Shown: positions 9,248-18,921 of the stretch, one piece after another
Layout of the letters: each line of letters starts with the position of its first letter
Numbering within the stretch: the first letter of the stretch is position 1
Assembly (NCBI GenBank): GCA_026196775.1
Contig: JAPHUD010000028.1
Location: forward strand, 1 to 64,000
Direction: 5' to 3'
From: Flavobacteriales bacterium
GTDB taxonomy: Bacteria; Bacteroidota; Bacteroidia; Flavobacteriales_E; Vicingaceae
Length of the DNA: 64,000 nt
Notes under the pieces: model-generated
The model's input: the letters and a program-made list of their open reading frames with translations, nothing else
What the model was told of the DNA's origin: nothing
Database searches by the model: none
Program-made: the position numbers and the translations under genes

Positions 9248-10078
9248 ATGAAAAAGAAAAAAGTATTATTTATTTCACAAGAAATTTCCCCTTATTTAGA
9301 AGAAAGCGAATTGGCTAATATTGGAAGGCATCTTCCTCAAGGCATTCAAGAAAAAGGAAAAGAAATTAGAACATTTATGCCTAAATTTGGGTGTATTAAT
9401 GAAAGAAGAAATCAACTTCATGAAGTAATAAGACTTTCAGGTATGAATCTTATCATTGATGATAATGATCATCCCTTAATCATAAAAGTAGGCTCAATTC
9501 AGCAAGCTAGATTACAAGTATATTTTATTGATAGTGAAGATTTTTTTGATAGAAAAGCTATGTTGCACGATACAAAATCAGGAAAGCTATTTGAAGATAA
9601 TGATGAAAGAGCAATATTTTTTGCTAGAGGGGTATTAGAAACGGTTAAAAAATTAGGTTGGGTTCCAGACATTGTACATTGCCACGGATGGATGACTAGC
9701 TTAGTACCATTGTATATTAAAACATCTTACAGTAAAGACCCTGTTTTTGAAAATGCTAAAGTTGTTTATTCTTTATACAATAATGACTTTGAAGGTAAGC
9801 TGAATAAAGATTTAATTAAAAAAGCTTACATGGAAGGAATGGATAAAGATAGAGTTAAAGAATTTTCTGAAACTTGTTTTGTTGGGTTAAATAAAGCTGC
9901 TATTAATTGTTCGGATGCAGTTATAAAAGGTAGCGAAAACTTAAATAAAGATTTACAAGCAGTTTTTGATGAATTTAATGGGCCTAAATTAGATTACCAA
10001 TCTCCAGAAGAATACATTAATGCTTATTCAGATTTTTATGATGAGGTATTTGAAACAAGTGAAGTATTAATTGGATAA
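9248..10078 (+). CDS. Short glycogen/starch synthase-like protein (GT5 N-terminal domain only)
   Basis: 276 aa resembling the N-terminal Rossmann half of GT5 glycogen synthases: it opens with V-L-F-I-S-Q-E-I-S-P-Y and has D-I-V-H-C-H-G-W-M-T-S (about 140-150), matching the family's HCHDW-type motif. The entire C-terminal GT-B half is missing. The position of the ADP-glucose-binding K-x-G-G-L motif reads E-E-S-E-L-A instead, so ordinary glycogen synthase activity is doubtful. Such short forms are widespread in Flavobacteriia next to a DUF4270 gene, as here. It starts a probable unit with the DUF4270 gene (40-base gap) and glmS. Confidence 0.8.
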   Translation: MKKKKVLFISQEISPYLEESELANIGRHLPQGIQEKGKEIRTFMPKFGCINERRNQLHEVIRLSGMNLIIDDNDHPLIIKVGSIQQARLQVYFIDSEDFFDRKAMLHDTKSGKLFEDNDERAIFFARGVLETVKKLGWVPDIVHCHGWMTSLVPLYIKTSYSKDPVFENAKVVYSLYNNDFEGKLNKDLIKKAYMEGMDKDRVKEFSETCFVGLNKAAINCSDAVIKGSENLNKDLQAVFDEFNGPKLDYQSPEEYINAYSDFYDEVFETSEVLIG

Positions 10079-10118
10079 AAATAGTTAAAACGATAACTAA
10101 AAAATATATAGTAGGTAA

Positions 10119-11438
10119 ATGAAAATATCTAAGCCCTTATTTATGCGGAAAGTAACATTGCTTTCCGCTCTCTTTTTTCTGAGTATTGCTCTCTTTTTTT
10201 ATTCTTGTAAGAAAGATGGAGAGTTAGTCCCTGAGTTTGATAGCGGGAACGCTAATATTATGAAAACAGATACATTTACTATTGTAACTTCTTTAGCAAA
10301 AGAAGATTCTATTAGAACTGATGTGTCAATATATAATCTCTTAGGGATTTACAATGACCCTGTTTTCGGACCAACAGCCTCTTCTTTTTACACTCAAGCT
10401 ACTTTAAATGGACTTAATGTAGACTTTGGTGTTGGAGCAGTATTAGATTCAGCAGTATTAACGCTTGCATATAACAATGTTTATGGTGATACAAATGCAG
10501 CAATTTCTATTAATGTATATGAAATTACTGAACAAATGAGTACAAGCGATAGTTATTACTCTAATCAGAAATTAGCTTTTGATAATACACCTATTACCAC
10601 AACTACTTTTACTCCTAAAATATCGGATAGTGTTATGGTAGCTTTTGAAGGCGGAAATGTAGGCCCTCACCTAAGGATAAACTTAGGTAACACTTTTGGT
10701 AATAAAATTTTTGCAGAATCAGGAACTTCAAACATGGCGAATAACACCAACTTTACCCAATTTTTTAAAGGGTTTTATTTAACAACAACAGATTCTGTTC
10801 AAAATACAACTTTAAGTTCCGGACAAGGAGCAATTGCTTATTTTAATACCAATTCATCTTTATCAACCTTAACGCTTTATTATAACGATACATCTAAATA
10901 TGACTTTATCATTAATTCAGAAAGTGCAAAATACAACAGATTTGACCATAATTATACAGGTACTGATGTAGAAGCACAATTGCTTGGTGGAGGAGATTCA
11001 ACAGTTAGTTATATACAAACAATGGCTGGTGTTAAAACTAAAATTGAAGTACCACACATTAAAGAATTAATTAAAGATGGTGAAGTAGTCATTAATAAAG
11101 CAGAGTTAATTGTAACTATTGAAAGTGGAACAGATGTTACTTATCCTACCATACCAATGCTTACCTTAGTTGCTATAGATAATAATGGACAATCGGTGTT
11201 TTTACCCGACTTTTTTGAGGGACTTGATTTTTTTGGTGGATCTTTAAATGCGACCGAAAAAACCTATACTTTTAATATACCAAGACATGTACATAGCATG
11301 ATTTATAATACTACCAGTAATAACGGAATGTACTTGGTGGCTACAGGTCAATCCATATCGGCAAACAGGTCGGTAATTACTACCAATAAAAATCAAATAG
11401 CTAAATTAAAATTAAATATAACTTATACTAAATTATAA
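10119..11438 (+). CDS. DUF4270 family lipoprotein
   Basis: A 439-aa exported lipoprotein: hydrophobic leader followed by the lipobox-like F-F-Y-S-C-K-K (Cys about 30). The body is beta-rich with many Thr/Asn/Ser and matches the DUF4270 family of Bacteroidota (D-T-F-T-I-V-T-S near the start and repeated strand patterns). Function is unknown; surface location is likely. It ends five bases before glmS and follows the GT5-like gene, an arrangement I know from other flavobacteria. An alternative start at residue 9 (10143) gives a more compact signal peptide. Confidence 0.82.
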   Translation: MKISKPLFMRKVTLLSALFFLSIALFFYSCKKDGELVPEFDSGNANIMKTDTFTIVTSLAKEDSIRTDVSIYNLLGIYNDPVFGPTASSFYTQATLNGLNVDFGVGAVLDSAVLTLAYNNVYGDTNAAISINVYEITEQMSTSDSYYSNQKLAFDNTPITTTTFTPKISDSVMVAFEGGNVGPHLRINLGNTFGNKIFAESGTSNMANNTNFTQFFKGFYLTTTDSVQNTTLSSGQGAIAYFNTNSSLSTLTLYYNDTSKYDFIINSESAKYNRFDHNYTGTDVEAQLLGGGDSTVSYIQTMAGVKTKIEVPHIKELIKDGEVVINKAELIVTIESGTDVTYPTIPMLTLVAIDNNGQSVFLPDFFEGLDFFGGSLNATEKTYTFNIPRHVHSMIYNTTSNNGMYLVATGQSISANRSVITTNKNQIAKLKLNITYTKL

Positions 11439-11442
11439 GAAT

Positions 11443-13287
11443 ATGTGTGGAATTGTTGCATATTTAGGAGATAAACAAGCTTATCCAATTTTAATTAAAG
11501 GATTAAAAAGATTAGAATATAGAGGATACGATAGTTCTGGTGTTGCCATTATTGATAATGGTGAAATTAATTTATTTAAAAAACAAGGTAAAGTTGTAGA
11601 ACTAGAAAGTTTAGTTGCTGACAAAAATATTAATGGCACAATAGGTATTGGACATACTCGTTGGGCTACTCACGGATTACCCAACGATATTAATGCACAT
11701 CCTCATTATTCAGGGAATGAAAAATTAGCTATTATCCATAACGGAATTATAGAAAATTATGCATCATTGAAACAAGGATTAAAATTAAGAGGACATGAGT
11801 TTAAAAGCGAAACAGATACAGAGGTGTTAATTCACCTTATAGAAGATGTTCAACAAAAAACTAATGTTCCACTTGCAGAAGCAGTTAGAGTTGCCTTAGG
11901 AGAGGTAATTGGAGCTTATGCTATTGTAATTATTGATAAAAACAATCCTAATACATTAATTGCAGCTAAAAAAAGTAGTCCTTTAGTAATAGGAATAGGA
12001 GAAGGAAATGAATTTTATGTTGCTTCAGATGCTACTCCAATTGTTGAATATACTAGAAATGTAGTTTATTTAGAAGATGAAGAAATTGCTGTACTTACTA
12101 AAGGAGAGGATATTCAATTAAAGAATATTAAAAATCAAGAAAAGACACCTTACATACAAGAATTAGAAATGCAATTGGAAGCCATTGAAAAAGGTGGTTA
12201 CGAGCATTTTATGTTGAAAGAAATATATGAACAACCACAATCGATACGTAACAGTATGCGTGGTAGAATTGATTTAGATAAAGGCATTGTTTCTTTAGGA
12301 GGAATTAGAGATTACGAGCAAAAAATGATGAATGCAAGTAGAATAATTATTGTTGCTTGCGGAACTTCTTGGCATGCTGGATTGGTTGGAGAGTATTTGC
12401 TGGAAGATCTTACTAGAATACCTGTTGAGGTAGAATATGCATCAGAGTTTAGATATAGAAATCCAATTATTTCAGAAAGCGATGTGGTAATAGCCATTTC
12501 TCAATCAGGAGAAACTGCTGATACATTAGCAGCTATTAAATTGGCTAAAGAAAAAGGAGCAACCATTATTGGAATTTGTAATGTTGTTGGGTCATCAATT
12601 TCTAGAGAAACTCATGCAGGTTCATATACCCATGCTGGACCGGAAATTGGAGTAGCTTCAACTAAAGCATTTACTTCTCAGGTAACCGTTCTTTCGTTAA
12701 TGGCACTTTCAATAGCACATAAAAAAGGAACTATTTCAGAGTCTAAATTCAGAGCGTTGTTACATGAGTTAAGCTCAATTCCTGAAAAAGTGGAGCATTT
12801 ACTTTCTTCTGATAAACAAGTTAAACATATTTCAGCTTTATTTAAAGATGCCCGAAACTTCTTATATTTAGGAAGAGGATATAACTTCCCGGTAGCATTA
12901 GAAGGAGCTTTAAAACTAAAAGAGATTTCTTACATCCATGCTGAAGGTTACCCTGCAGCAGAAATGAAACATGGACCAATTGCTTTAATTGACGAAGAAA
13001 TGCCTGTAGTAGTTATTGCTACTAAGAAGGGAAATTACGATAAAGTAGTTTCTAACATTGAGGAAGTAAAAGCAAGAAGTGGTAAAATAATAGCTATTGT
13101 AAACGAAGGTGATGTTGATGTGAAAGCTATTGCAGACCATGTTATTGAAATTCCTGAAGTAGAAGATTTATTTAGTCCGTTATTAACGTCAATTCCTTTA
13201 CAATTACTTTCTTACCACATAGCAGTAATGAGAGGTTGCAACGTTGACCAACCAAGAAACTTAGCGAAATCGGTTACGGTGGAGTAA
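11443..13287 (+). CDS. glmS: Glutamine-fructose-6-phosphate aminotransferase (isomerising)
   Basis: First step of UDP-GlcNAc synthesis: fructose-6-P plus glutamine gives glucosamine-6-P. The 614-aa protein starts M-C-G-I-V-A-Y, with Cys2 as the processed Ntn nucleophile of the glutaminase domain (1-about 230), including R-W-A-T-H-G (about 73-78). Two SIS sugar-isomerase domains follow, with S-Q-S-G-E-T near 353-358 and the conserved C-terminus P-R-N-L-A-K-S-V-T-V-E. No glmS ribozyme is present: only four bases separate it from the upstream stop codon. Cytosolic, essential for peptidoglycan and LPS precursors. Confidence 0.98.
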   Translation: MCGIVAYLGDKQAYPILIKGLKRLEYRGYDSSGVAIIDNGEINLFKKQGKVVELESLVADKNINGTIGIGHTRWATHGLPNDINAHPHYSGNEKLAIIHNGIIENYASLKQGLKLRGHEFKSETDTEVLIHLIEDVQQKTNVPLAEAVRVALGEVIGAYAIVIIDKNNPNTLIAAKKSSPLVIGIGEGNEFYVASDATPIVEYTRNVVYLEDEEIAVLTKGEDIQLKNIKNQEKTPYIQELEMQLEAIEKGGYEHFMLKEIYEQPQSIRNSMRGRIDLDKGIVSLGGIRDYEQKMMNASRIIIVACGTSWHAGLVGEYLLEDLTRIPVEVEYASEFRYRNPIISESDVVIAISQSGETADTLAAIKLAKEKGATIIGICNVVGSSISRETHAGSYTHAGPEIGVASTKAFTSQVTVLSLMALSIAHKKGTISESKFRALLHELSSIPEKVEHLLSSDKQVKHISALFKDARNFLYLGRGYNFPVALEGALKLKEISYIHAEGYPAAEMKHGPIALIDEEMPVVVIATKKGNYDKVVSNIEEVKARSGKIIAIVNEGDVDVKAIADHVIEIPEVEDLFSPLLTSIPLQLLSYHIAVMRGCNVDQPRNLAKSVTVE

Positions 13288-13300
13288 AAATAGTACTTGG

Positions 13301-13332
13301 GAGTATTTATAAGAGCCTTGAGTATTTATAAG
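13301..13332 (+). repeat. Short direct repeat downstream of glmS
   Basis: GAGTATTTATAAG occurs at 13301-13313 and again at 13320-13332, a 19-base period. The gap 13288-13568 holds this, a loose inverted repeat (AAGTATTTTTAC / GTAAATACTT, about 13449-13484) and a promoter, but no gene. Confidence 0.6.
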
Positions 13333-13510
13333 TTGAGATTTTGCACGAATTTAAAAACATCTTTGATATTTTTTTGTTCATTTTGCTCTCTTTCGATTAA
13401 AAACTTGTGTTATCTTATCTAAACTTACTTTACGTTTCAAAAACGACTAAGTATTTTTACCTAATCCATTCAGTGTAAATACTTAAATAGCTGTTTTTCA
13501 GATAAAATCT

Positions 13511-13541
13511 TTTGGTTGTTACAAATTTTTGTTATACTTTG
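13511..13541 (+). promoter_or_regulatory. Probable promoter of the fibre-like/GH16 cluster
   Basis: TTTG at 13511-13514 and TATACTTTG at 13533-13541, 18 bases apart. The -7 box has one extra base relative to TAnnTTTG, so the match is approximate. It sits 28 bases before the ATG. Confidence 0.45.
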
Positions 13542-13568
13542 GCTACCTCATTATTAAACAACTAGCCT

Positions 13569-15083
13569 ATGAAAATGCTTCAACACTCACATTTTAAATC
13601 TTTAATTTGCTCTTTTGTCATGCTGTCTTTTAGTACAATAGTTTACGCTCAAAATGGCAATAATAATGGCAACGGAGGAGGAAATGGCAATGGTAATGCC
13701 AACAATCCTATTCAATGGAAGTTAAATGGTAATCAGGCTTCAAGTGCTGATTTTATTGGAACTACCAATAACCAAAAAGTGGTTTTTAGAAGTAATAATG
13801 TTGTAGCCCTAGAGATTCAACCTGATACTTCTTCTCATTTTATGGGTGATGTGGTGGTTGAGCCGCTTAAACCTGTAACTCCATTACCGCCTGGTGAAGT
13901 AAATCTAGTAACCGTAAACAATCAAGGTAAACTAACCAGTTTGGACAAAAGTGGGTTGTTGTCAGCTATATACAGTTTGCCCCAACCATGCATAACAATA
14001 CCTAATGCACCTTTGCCAACACCTGTTTGGAGTGCCACTTCAGGCATATTGTTTACAGGAACACCGTGCCCTGCAAAGGTAGGAATTGGAACTGACAACC
14101 CAAATGCAACGCTAGATGTAAGAGGGACAGGTTATTTCACTTCTTTTTTTGGAATAAATTCCATACCCACCAACCAATATCAGTTACATGTAAATAATTC
14201 AGTAGGAACAACAGCCGGAATATATTTAAACACCAACCACCCGCAAAATTGGCCCAATGTAAAGTATGGTTTTCAAAATGTGGTAAACAATAACAACACC
14301 ATTGCGTACTCTGTTACTGACGCTACAACCAACCAAGATGTATTTGTGGTTATGGGTGATGGAAAAACAGGGATAGGGACAACCAATCTATCTGCTCAAC
14401 TAGATGTAAATGCAGGAGTAAACAACACGGGATTAATAGTAACTACCAATCATAATGTAGATTATGGCTATGGAATTATTAGTAAAGTGGCAAAAAATAA
14501 AACAAAAGCATTTTCGGTTTAAAATGCTGAGGAAACCAAAGAAAGTTTTATCACTTTTGGTAATGGTGAAACACATATAATAGGTAAATCTCCAATTATT
14601 AGGTTAATAGATGATGAAATTGAAACAGGTACAATTACAACAACTGATTTTAAAATAAGTGCTTCTAATGGTGCCGGCAGGTTAATTTCAGACAATAGCA
14701 TTGTAATGTTTATTGATTCTGATAACAACCAGAGTGATGCGGTGTTTGAAATAGTTTCTAATAATGGCTTTTACAGTTCTAATATCACCCAATTATTTAA
14801 AGTAAAAGAAGTTGGAGGCGTGTTTTGTTCTGAAATTACAGTACAGGTTGCTCCGTTTCCTGATTATGTTTTTAATGCTGATTATGAATTAATGACCTTA
14901 CAAGAATTAGAAAAATATATAACAGAGAACAAACATTTACCCAACATACCAACAGCCAAAGAAGTGGAAGAACAAGGATTAAGTTTAGGTGATATGCAAG
15001 TGAAACAAATGGAAAAAATAGAAGAATTAACCCTATACATTATTGCACTAGAAAAAAGAATTAAAGAATTGGAAAGTAAATAA
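13569..15083 (+). pseudogene. Tail-fibre-like secreted protein interrupted by one in-frame stop
   Basis: One reading frame of 505 codons with a single TAA at 14520-14522 and no other stop. The upstream part (317 aa) has a signal peptide (T-I-V-Y-A-Q), a Gly/Asn-rich linker and repeated G-I-G-T-x-N-P-x-A-x-L-D-V segments typical of Bacteroidota fibre-like proteins. The downstream part continues the same pattern (F-I-T-F-G-N-G) and ends in the conserved module D-Y-V-F-N-A-D-Y-E-L followed by H-L-P-N-I-P and a terminal coiled coil. The context around the stop (A-F-S-V-stop-N) suggests a lost Tyr codon. Readthrough, real inactivation or a sequence error are all possible. Heads a cluster with two barrel proteins and a GH16 enzyme. 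Confidence 0.8.
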
Positions 15084-15097
15084 TAGAAAATAAACCA

Positions 15098-15733
15098 ATG
15101 AAACTACGATATATTATATTTTTATTTTTGATGGGATTGTTTTTTAAACTTAGTGCTCAACAACATGAAATAGGTGGAAGTATTGGAGTTGGGCAAGTCT
15201 TAATTAATCAAAATCTTGATGAACAAACTACATGGATGAATCCATTTGATATAAAAGACAAACAACATTTATTAGTAAGTTTCGATTATTACTATACTCC
15301 CAAAAATGCTATTTTCAAGTTTAAAACAGGAATTGAGGTAAATCATAGAAATATACAACGCTCTTTTCCATATTTTAAAACAACAAGCACTACCATTCCT
15401 ATTGGATTAGAACTCTTTTCAAGTAATAAGAAAGTTCAATTTATTGTTGGGTTTGGATTTCTTAATGTGTTCAAAACATCTGATAATAGTATTTATAAGG
15501 AAAAAAATAAAAATTACACCTTACTTTTCGAATACAACTTTGGGGTAAATGTGAGGGTTTCATCTAATAAAAGAATAGGATTAATGTATCAGAAAAATAA
15601 TGGGATTACAGGTATATACAATGAGATTTATTATTCTCACTCCCCCTCATCATCATCAAAAGAAGTAATTCCTATGAAATATTACGATAGCTTAATTTTA
15701 TTAAAATTTATTTATTCATTTAATAAGAATTAA
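15098..15733 (+). CDS. Outer-membrane beta-barrel-like protein
   Basis: 211 aa with a signal peptide ending L-S-A-Q. The mature part alternates hydrophobic and polar residues in strands ending in aromatics (for example L-L-V-S-F-D-Y-Y-Y, Y-T-L-L-F-E-Y-N-F-G-V-N-V) and closes with L-L-K-F-I-Y-S-F-N, a typical barrel C-terminal strand. No family recognised with certainty. It lies 14 bases after the fibre-like gene and 8 bases before the GH16 gene, so it is probably co-transcribed. Confidence 0.65.
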   Translation: MKLRYIIFLFLMGLFFKLSAQQHEIGGSIGVGQVLINQNLDEQTTWMNPFDIKDKQHLLVSFDYYYTPKNAIFKFKTGIEVNHRNIQRSFPYFKTTSTTIPIGLELFSSNKKVQFIVGFGFLNVFKTSDNSIYKEKNKNYTLLFEYNFGVNVRVSSNKRIGLMYQKNNGITGIYNEIYYSHSPSSSSKEVIPMKYYDSLILLKFIYSFNKN

Positions 15734-15741
15734 AAAATGCT

Positions 15742-17238
15742 ATGATAAAAATTAAAATAATTTTATTGGTATTGACTTTAATAATTGTAAATACATTATT
15801 GAATGCGCAAACAAATTGTAACAACTGCAATGGTTGTTGTAGCGGTTGTCAAGAAAAAATTACCCCATTTGTAGAGAATAAAACATGCAATTACAATCCT
15901 TGGATATTAGCGTTTGAAGATAATTTTGATGGAAACCAAATAGATTTATCTAAATGGGATGTGAAAGAAAGTGTTATTAGAGGGTTTTCAAATCCAACAG
16001 CTTGGATGTCTCCCAATAATGTGGAGGTTAGTAACGGAACATTAAAGTTAATAGCTACACAAAACACCCCTCCATTACAAGGAACTTATATAGATTGGTC
16101 AGCCAATCCACCCACAACACAAACTGGTTCATTCAATTATTCAGTGGGTGAAATTTGGACAGATTCACTTTTTGGGTACGGAAAATACGAAATTAGAGCA
16201 AAAATTCCGTTTGGAAAAGGATTTTATCCAGCTTTTTGGACTTTTGGTGGGGTAGGGTGGAATGAAATTGACGTATTTGAGATTAATACAGACGCTGCTA
16301 GTGATTACAATATGAACATACATTATTATCCTAATACACAATCATTAGGTAGTTATTCTTGTCAAGATGACTGGAAAGGTCCAAACCTGTCAGTTGCTTT
16401 TCATACTTATACTATGGAATGGGATTTTTTTAAAATAAGATGGTATGTAGATGGTATTGTGGTTAGAACAATTTATCGATTTTTGGCTCATGGTGAAATA
16501 CCTATAGATTGTTCCAGTGGTACATATGCAGGGCTTTATTCAGAATTAAAAGCATTCCCAATCGAAGATATGCATATTATTTTGAGTCAACAAATAGCGA
16601 CAGGAAGTCATGCACCAAATTTTTCAACTATTTTTCCTGCCATTTTCGAAATAGATTATGTTCGTTATTGGCGTAAAGAGCCAATACCTAATCCCTGTAA
16701 CAATGTCATTGTTAAATGGTTTCCATTTACAGGCTCTTATCTAGGTGAATGGGGGCTTTTAAATCAATATGCAACAGTTATGGCAGGTACAAGTGCAGAT
16801 ATTATTGTTAGGGATAAACTATATATTCAACCTAATTTTAAAGCACAGCATGGTAGCTATTTCCATGCAAAAGCAGACCCTGTTGCTTGTGGCACTTCTG
16901 CCAGAATGGCTAATGAAGAAGGAGATTCCACCTCAACTTATGAAAGACCTCCTAATCTAGAAAAAGAAGATGAAGAAGAAACAATTGCATCATCAAATCA
17001 AAATAGTAAGTTGCTTATTTTCCCCAATCCCACCAACGGTCTAATCAACATTGAGTTAAATTCCAATAAACCCTATTTTGAAATTGAAGTGTTTAGCCTT
17101 TTAGGAGAACTGGTTTATGCAAACAAAGTGAATGGTTCAAAACTATCTTTCGATTTATCGCCATATCCTAAAGGTATGTATTTAGTTAAAATAAAACAAG
17201 ACAACCATTATTACCATGAAAAAATCAGTTATTATTAA
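15742..17238 (+). CDS. GH16 family glycoside hydrolase with T9SS type A sorting domain
   Basis: Secreted endo-glycanase (beta-1,3-glucanase/agarase clan). Signal peptide ends L-N-A-Q. A Cys-rich patch (26-36) precedes the GH16 jelly roll (about 53-320), whose catalytic motif W-N-E-I-D-V-F-E gives nucleophile Glu175 and acid/base Glu180. Residues about 325-390 (Y-I-Q-P-N-F-K-A-Q-H-G-S-Y-F-H-A-K) look like the coathanger-stack domain of Bacteroidota. The C-terminal 75 aa are a type A sorting domain: F-P-N-P-T-N-G, then G-M-Y-L-V-K-I. The substrate, laminarin-like or other, cannot be read from the sequence. Its end overlaps the next gene by 23 bases. Confidence 0.92.
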   Translation: MIKIKIILLVLTLIIVNTLLNAQTNCNNCNGCCSGCQEKITPFVENKTCNYNPWILAFEDNFDGNQIDLSKWDVKESVIRGFSNPTAWMSPNNVEVSNGTLKLIATQNTPPLQGTYIDWSANPPTTQTGSFNYSVGEIWTDSLFGYGKYEIRAKIPFGKGFYPAFWTFGGVGWNEIDVFEINTDAASDYNMNIHYYPNTQSLGSYSCQDDWKGPNLSVAFHTYTMEWDFFKIRWYVDGIVVRTIYRFLAHGEIPIDCSSGTYAGLYSELKAFPIEDMHIILSQQIATGSHAPNFSTIFPAIFEIDYVRYWRKEPIPNPCNNVIVKWFPFTGSYLGEWGLLNQYATVMAGTSADIIVRDKLYIQPNFKAQHGSYFHAKADPVACGTSARMANEEGDSTSTYERPPNLEKEDEEETIASSNQNSKLLIFPNPTNGLINIELNSNKPYFEIEVFSLLGELVYANKVNGSKLSFDLSPYPKGMYLVKIKQDNHYYHEKISYY

Positions 17239-17971
17239 ACCTCTATTTTTAGTGGCTATGTTACTTACTTTTCATACAAGTTATGGTCAAGAACAAGATT
17301 CTATACCTACTAAAAAAAGCAAGTTTTCTATTGGAATAGCTGTTTCTCCCGAAATGGGCTATCGTTCTTTTAGCCCAACAAGCAAAGGTGAAAAAAATGA
17401 TTTTTTAATGAATGTAAGCAAACCCATGTTAGATTCCTTAGAAAGTCCGAAATTTTGTTATTCATTCGGTATTTATTCTACTTACCAATTAAGCAAACGA
17501 TTTTCTTTAGAGCTTGGGATTTATTACGCCAACAAAGGGTATAAAGCTGATGATATTATATTTACTACAGTATTTTACCCAGAAGAAACAGAAAAAGGAA
17601 GCATCTTTTATAATTATAGATATATTGATGTTCCATTAAATGTCAATTTTTATATTATCAATAGAAAAGTAAAATTATTTTTGTCAGCAGGTTTAACCGC
17701 AAATATTTTAATCAATCAAAAAAATATAGTTAAAATAGACAATTTTGACACAAGTTTTTACAATGATAGAAAGCCTACAAGAAACGATATAGCACCTTTC
17801 AACATGGCTTTTAATGGAAGTTTAGGACTAGAATATGAATTAAGCCAACATTTTAACTTACGATTACAGCCTCACTACCAACAATTTTTAACTGCTATAC
17901 AAGAATCTGAGTTTGCTACTCTTAAACTATACAATTATGGTATTCGCTTAGGAACAAGCTATCATTTTTAA
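17216..17971 (+). CDS. Outer-membrane beta-barrel protein (porin-like)
   Basis: 251 aa. Signal peptide M-K-K-S-V-I-I-K-P to S-Y-G-Q. The mature sequence has amphipathic strands such as F-S-I-G-I-A-V-S-P-E-M-G-Y, L-E-L-G-I-Y-Y-A-N-K-G-Y and a final Y-G-I-R-L-G-T-S-Y-H-F ending in Phe, the usual barrel signature. The start codon lies 23 bases inside the GH16 gene, which supports coupled translation. It may be the outer-membrane partner of the cluster, but its substrate is unknown. Its end overlaps the convergent metF by four bases. Confidence 0.75.
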   Translation: MKKSVIIKPLFLVAMLLTFHTSYGQEQDSIPTKKSKFSIGIAVSPEMGYRSFSPTSKGEKNDFLMNVSKPMLDSLESPKFCYSFGIYSTYQLSKRFSLELGIYYANKGYKADDIIFTTVFYPEETEKGSIFYNYRYIDVPLNVNFYIINRKVKLFLSAGLTANILINQKNIVKIDNFDTSFYNDRKPTRNDIAPFNMAFNGSLGLEYELSQHFNLRLQPHYQQFLTAIQESEFATLKLYNYGIRLGTSYHF

Positions 17972-18921
17972 AAAACAGCTTTAGCTACTTCTTTTACTGC
18001 AACAGATTTACCCATGGTGTAATAATGAATGCAAGGCACACCAAAGTCCACCAATTTTTTAGATTGATCTATTGCCCATTCAATTCCTACTTGTTTTACG
18101 GCTTCATCGTCTTTGCATTTTTCAATTGCATCCACCAAATCATCAGGCAAATCGATATGAAAAAACTTAGATAAAGAAATCAACTGCTTTTTATTAGAAA
18201 TAGGTTTAATCCCCGGAATAATAGGTACATGAATGTCGTTTTGTCTGCAAAGAGTTACAAAATCAATAAATTTTTCTGTATCGTAGAAAAGTTGTGTAAC
18301 AATGTATTCCGCTCCGGCATCCACTTTTTGTTTTAAATGTTTGATGTCCGTTTTCATATTAGGTGCCTCAAAATGTTTTTCTGGGTAACCTGCAACGCCA
18401 ATGCAAAAATTAGTTGGAGAAGCATTTTGCAAATCTTCATCCATATAAACACCATTGTTTAAACCAACAATTTGTTTTACTAAATCAACTGCATATTCAT
18501 GTCCTTCTTTTTCAGGAATAAAAGCAGGTTCAGTTTTAATAGGATCACCTCTTAATGCCAATACATTATCTATACCTAAAAAATCTAAATCTATCAGTGC
18601 ATTTTCGGTTTCCTCTTTAGTAAACCCTCCACAAATAATATGAGGAACAGCATCTATTTTGTATTTGTTTACAATTGCAGCACAAATACCCACTGTTCCA
18701 GGACGTTTTTTTATGGCAATTTTTTCTAAATAACCTTTCTCTCTTTTCTTGTAAATAAACTCTTCTCGGTGGTAAGTAACATTGATAAAAGAAGGATTAA
18801 AGTCAATTAATGGGTCAATGCTATCGTAAATAGATTGAATGCCTTTTCCTTTTAACGGAGGTAAAATCTCAAAAGAAAAAAGTGGTTTTTTGGCTTTATT
18901 AATATGTTCTATTACTTTCAA
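17968..18921 (-). CDS. metF: Methylenetetrahydrofolate reductase
   Basis: Flavoenzyme reducing 5,10-methylene-THF to 5-methyl-THF for methionine synthesis. The 317-aa TIM-barrel length is normal. Family signatures are F-S-F-E-I-L-P-P near the N-terminus (catalytic Glu), N-V-T-Y-H-R-E-E (about 47-54), A-L-R-G-D-P (about 138-143) and T-Q-L-F-Y-D (about 208-213). No ATG fits: the conserved N-terminus (M-K-V-I-E-H) begins at a TTG codon, which is therefore the likely start. Monocistronic here. Confidence 0.95.
   Translation of the reverse strand: MKVIEHINKAKKPLFSFEILPPLKGKGIQSIYDSIDPLIDFNPSFINVTYHREEFIYKKREKGYLEKIAIKKRPGTVGICAAIVNKYKIDAVPHIICGGFTKEETENALIDLDFLGIDNVLALRGDPIKTEPAFIPEKEGHEYAVDLVKQIVGLNNGVYMDEDLQNASPTNFCIGVAGYPEKHFEAPNMKTDIKHLKQKVDAGAEYIVTQLFYDTEKFIDFVTLCRQNDIHVPIIPGIKPISNKKQLISLSKFFHIDLPDDLVDAIEKCKDDEAVKQVGIEWAIDQSKKLVDFGVPCIHYYTMGKSVAVKEVAKAVF

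Noticed and set aside
11439-11442. glmS ribozyme
   Set aside because: Only four bases separate glmS from the upstream stop; such a ribozyme needs a long leader.
13449-13484. Loose inverted repeat downstream of glmS as terminator
   Set aside because: Arms differ in length and no T-tract follows.
18500-18643. Plus-strand frame opposite metF
   Set aside because: Antisense shadow of a conserved enzyme without its own promoter or motif.
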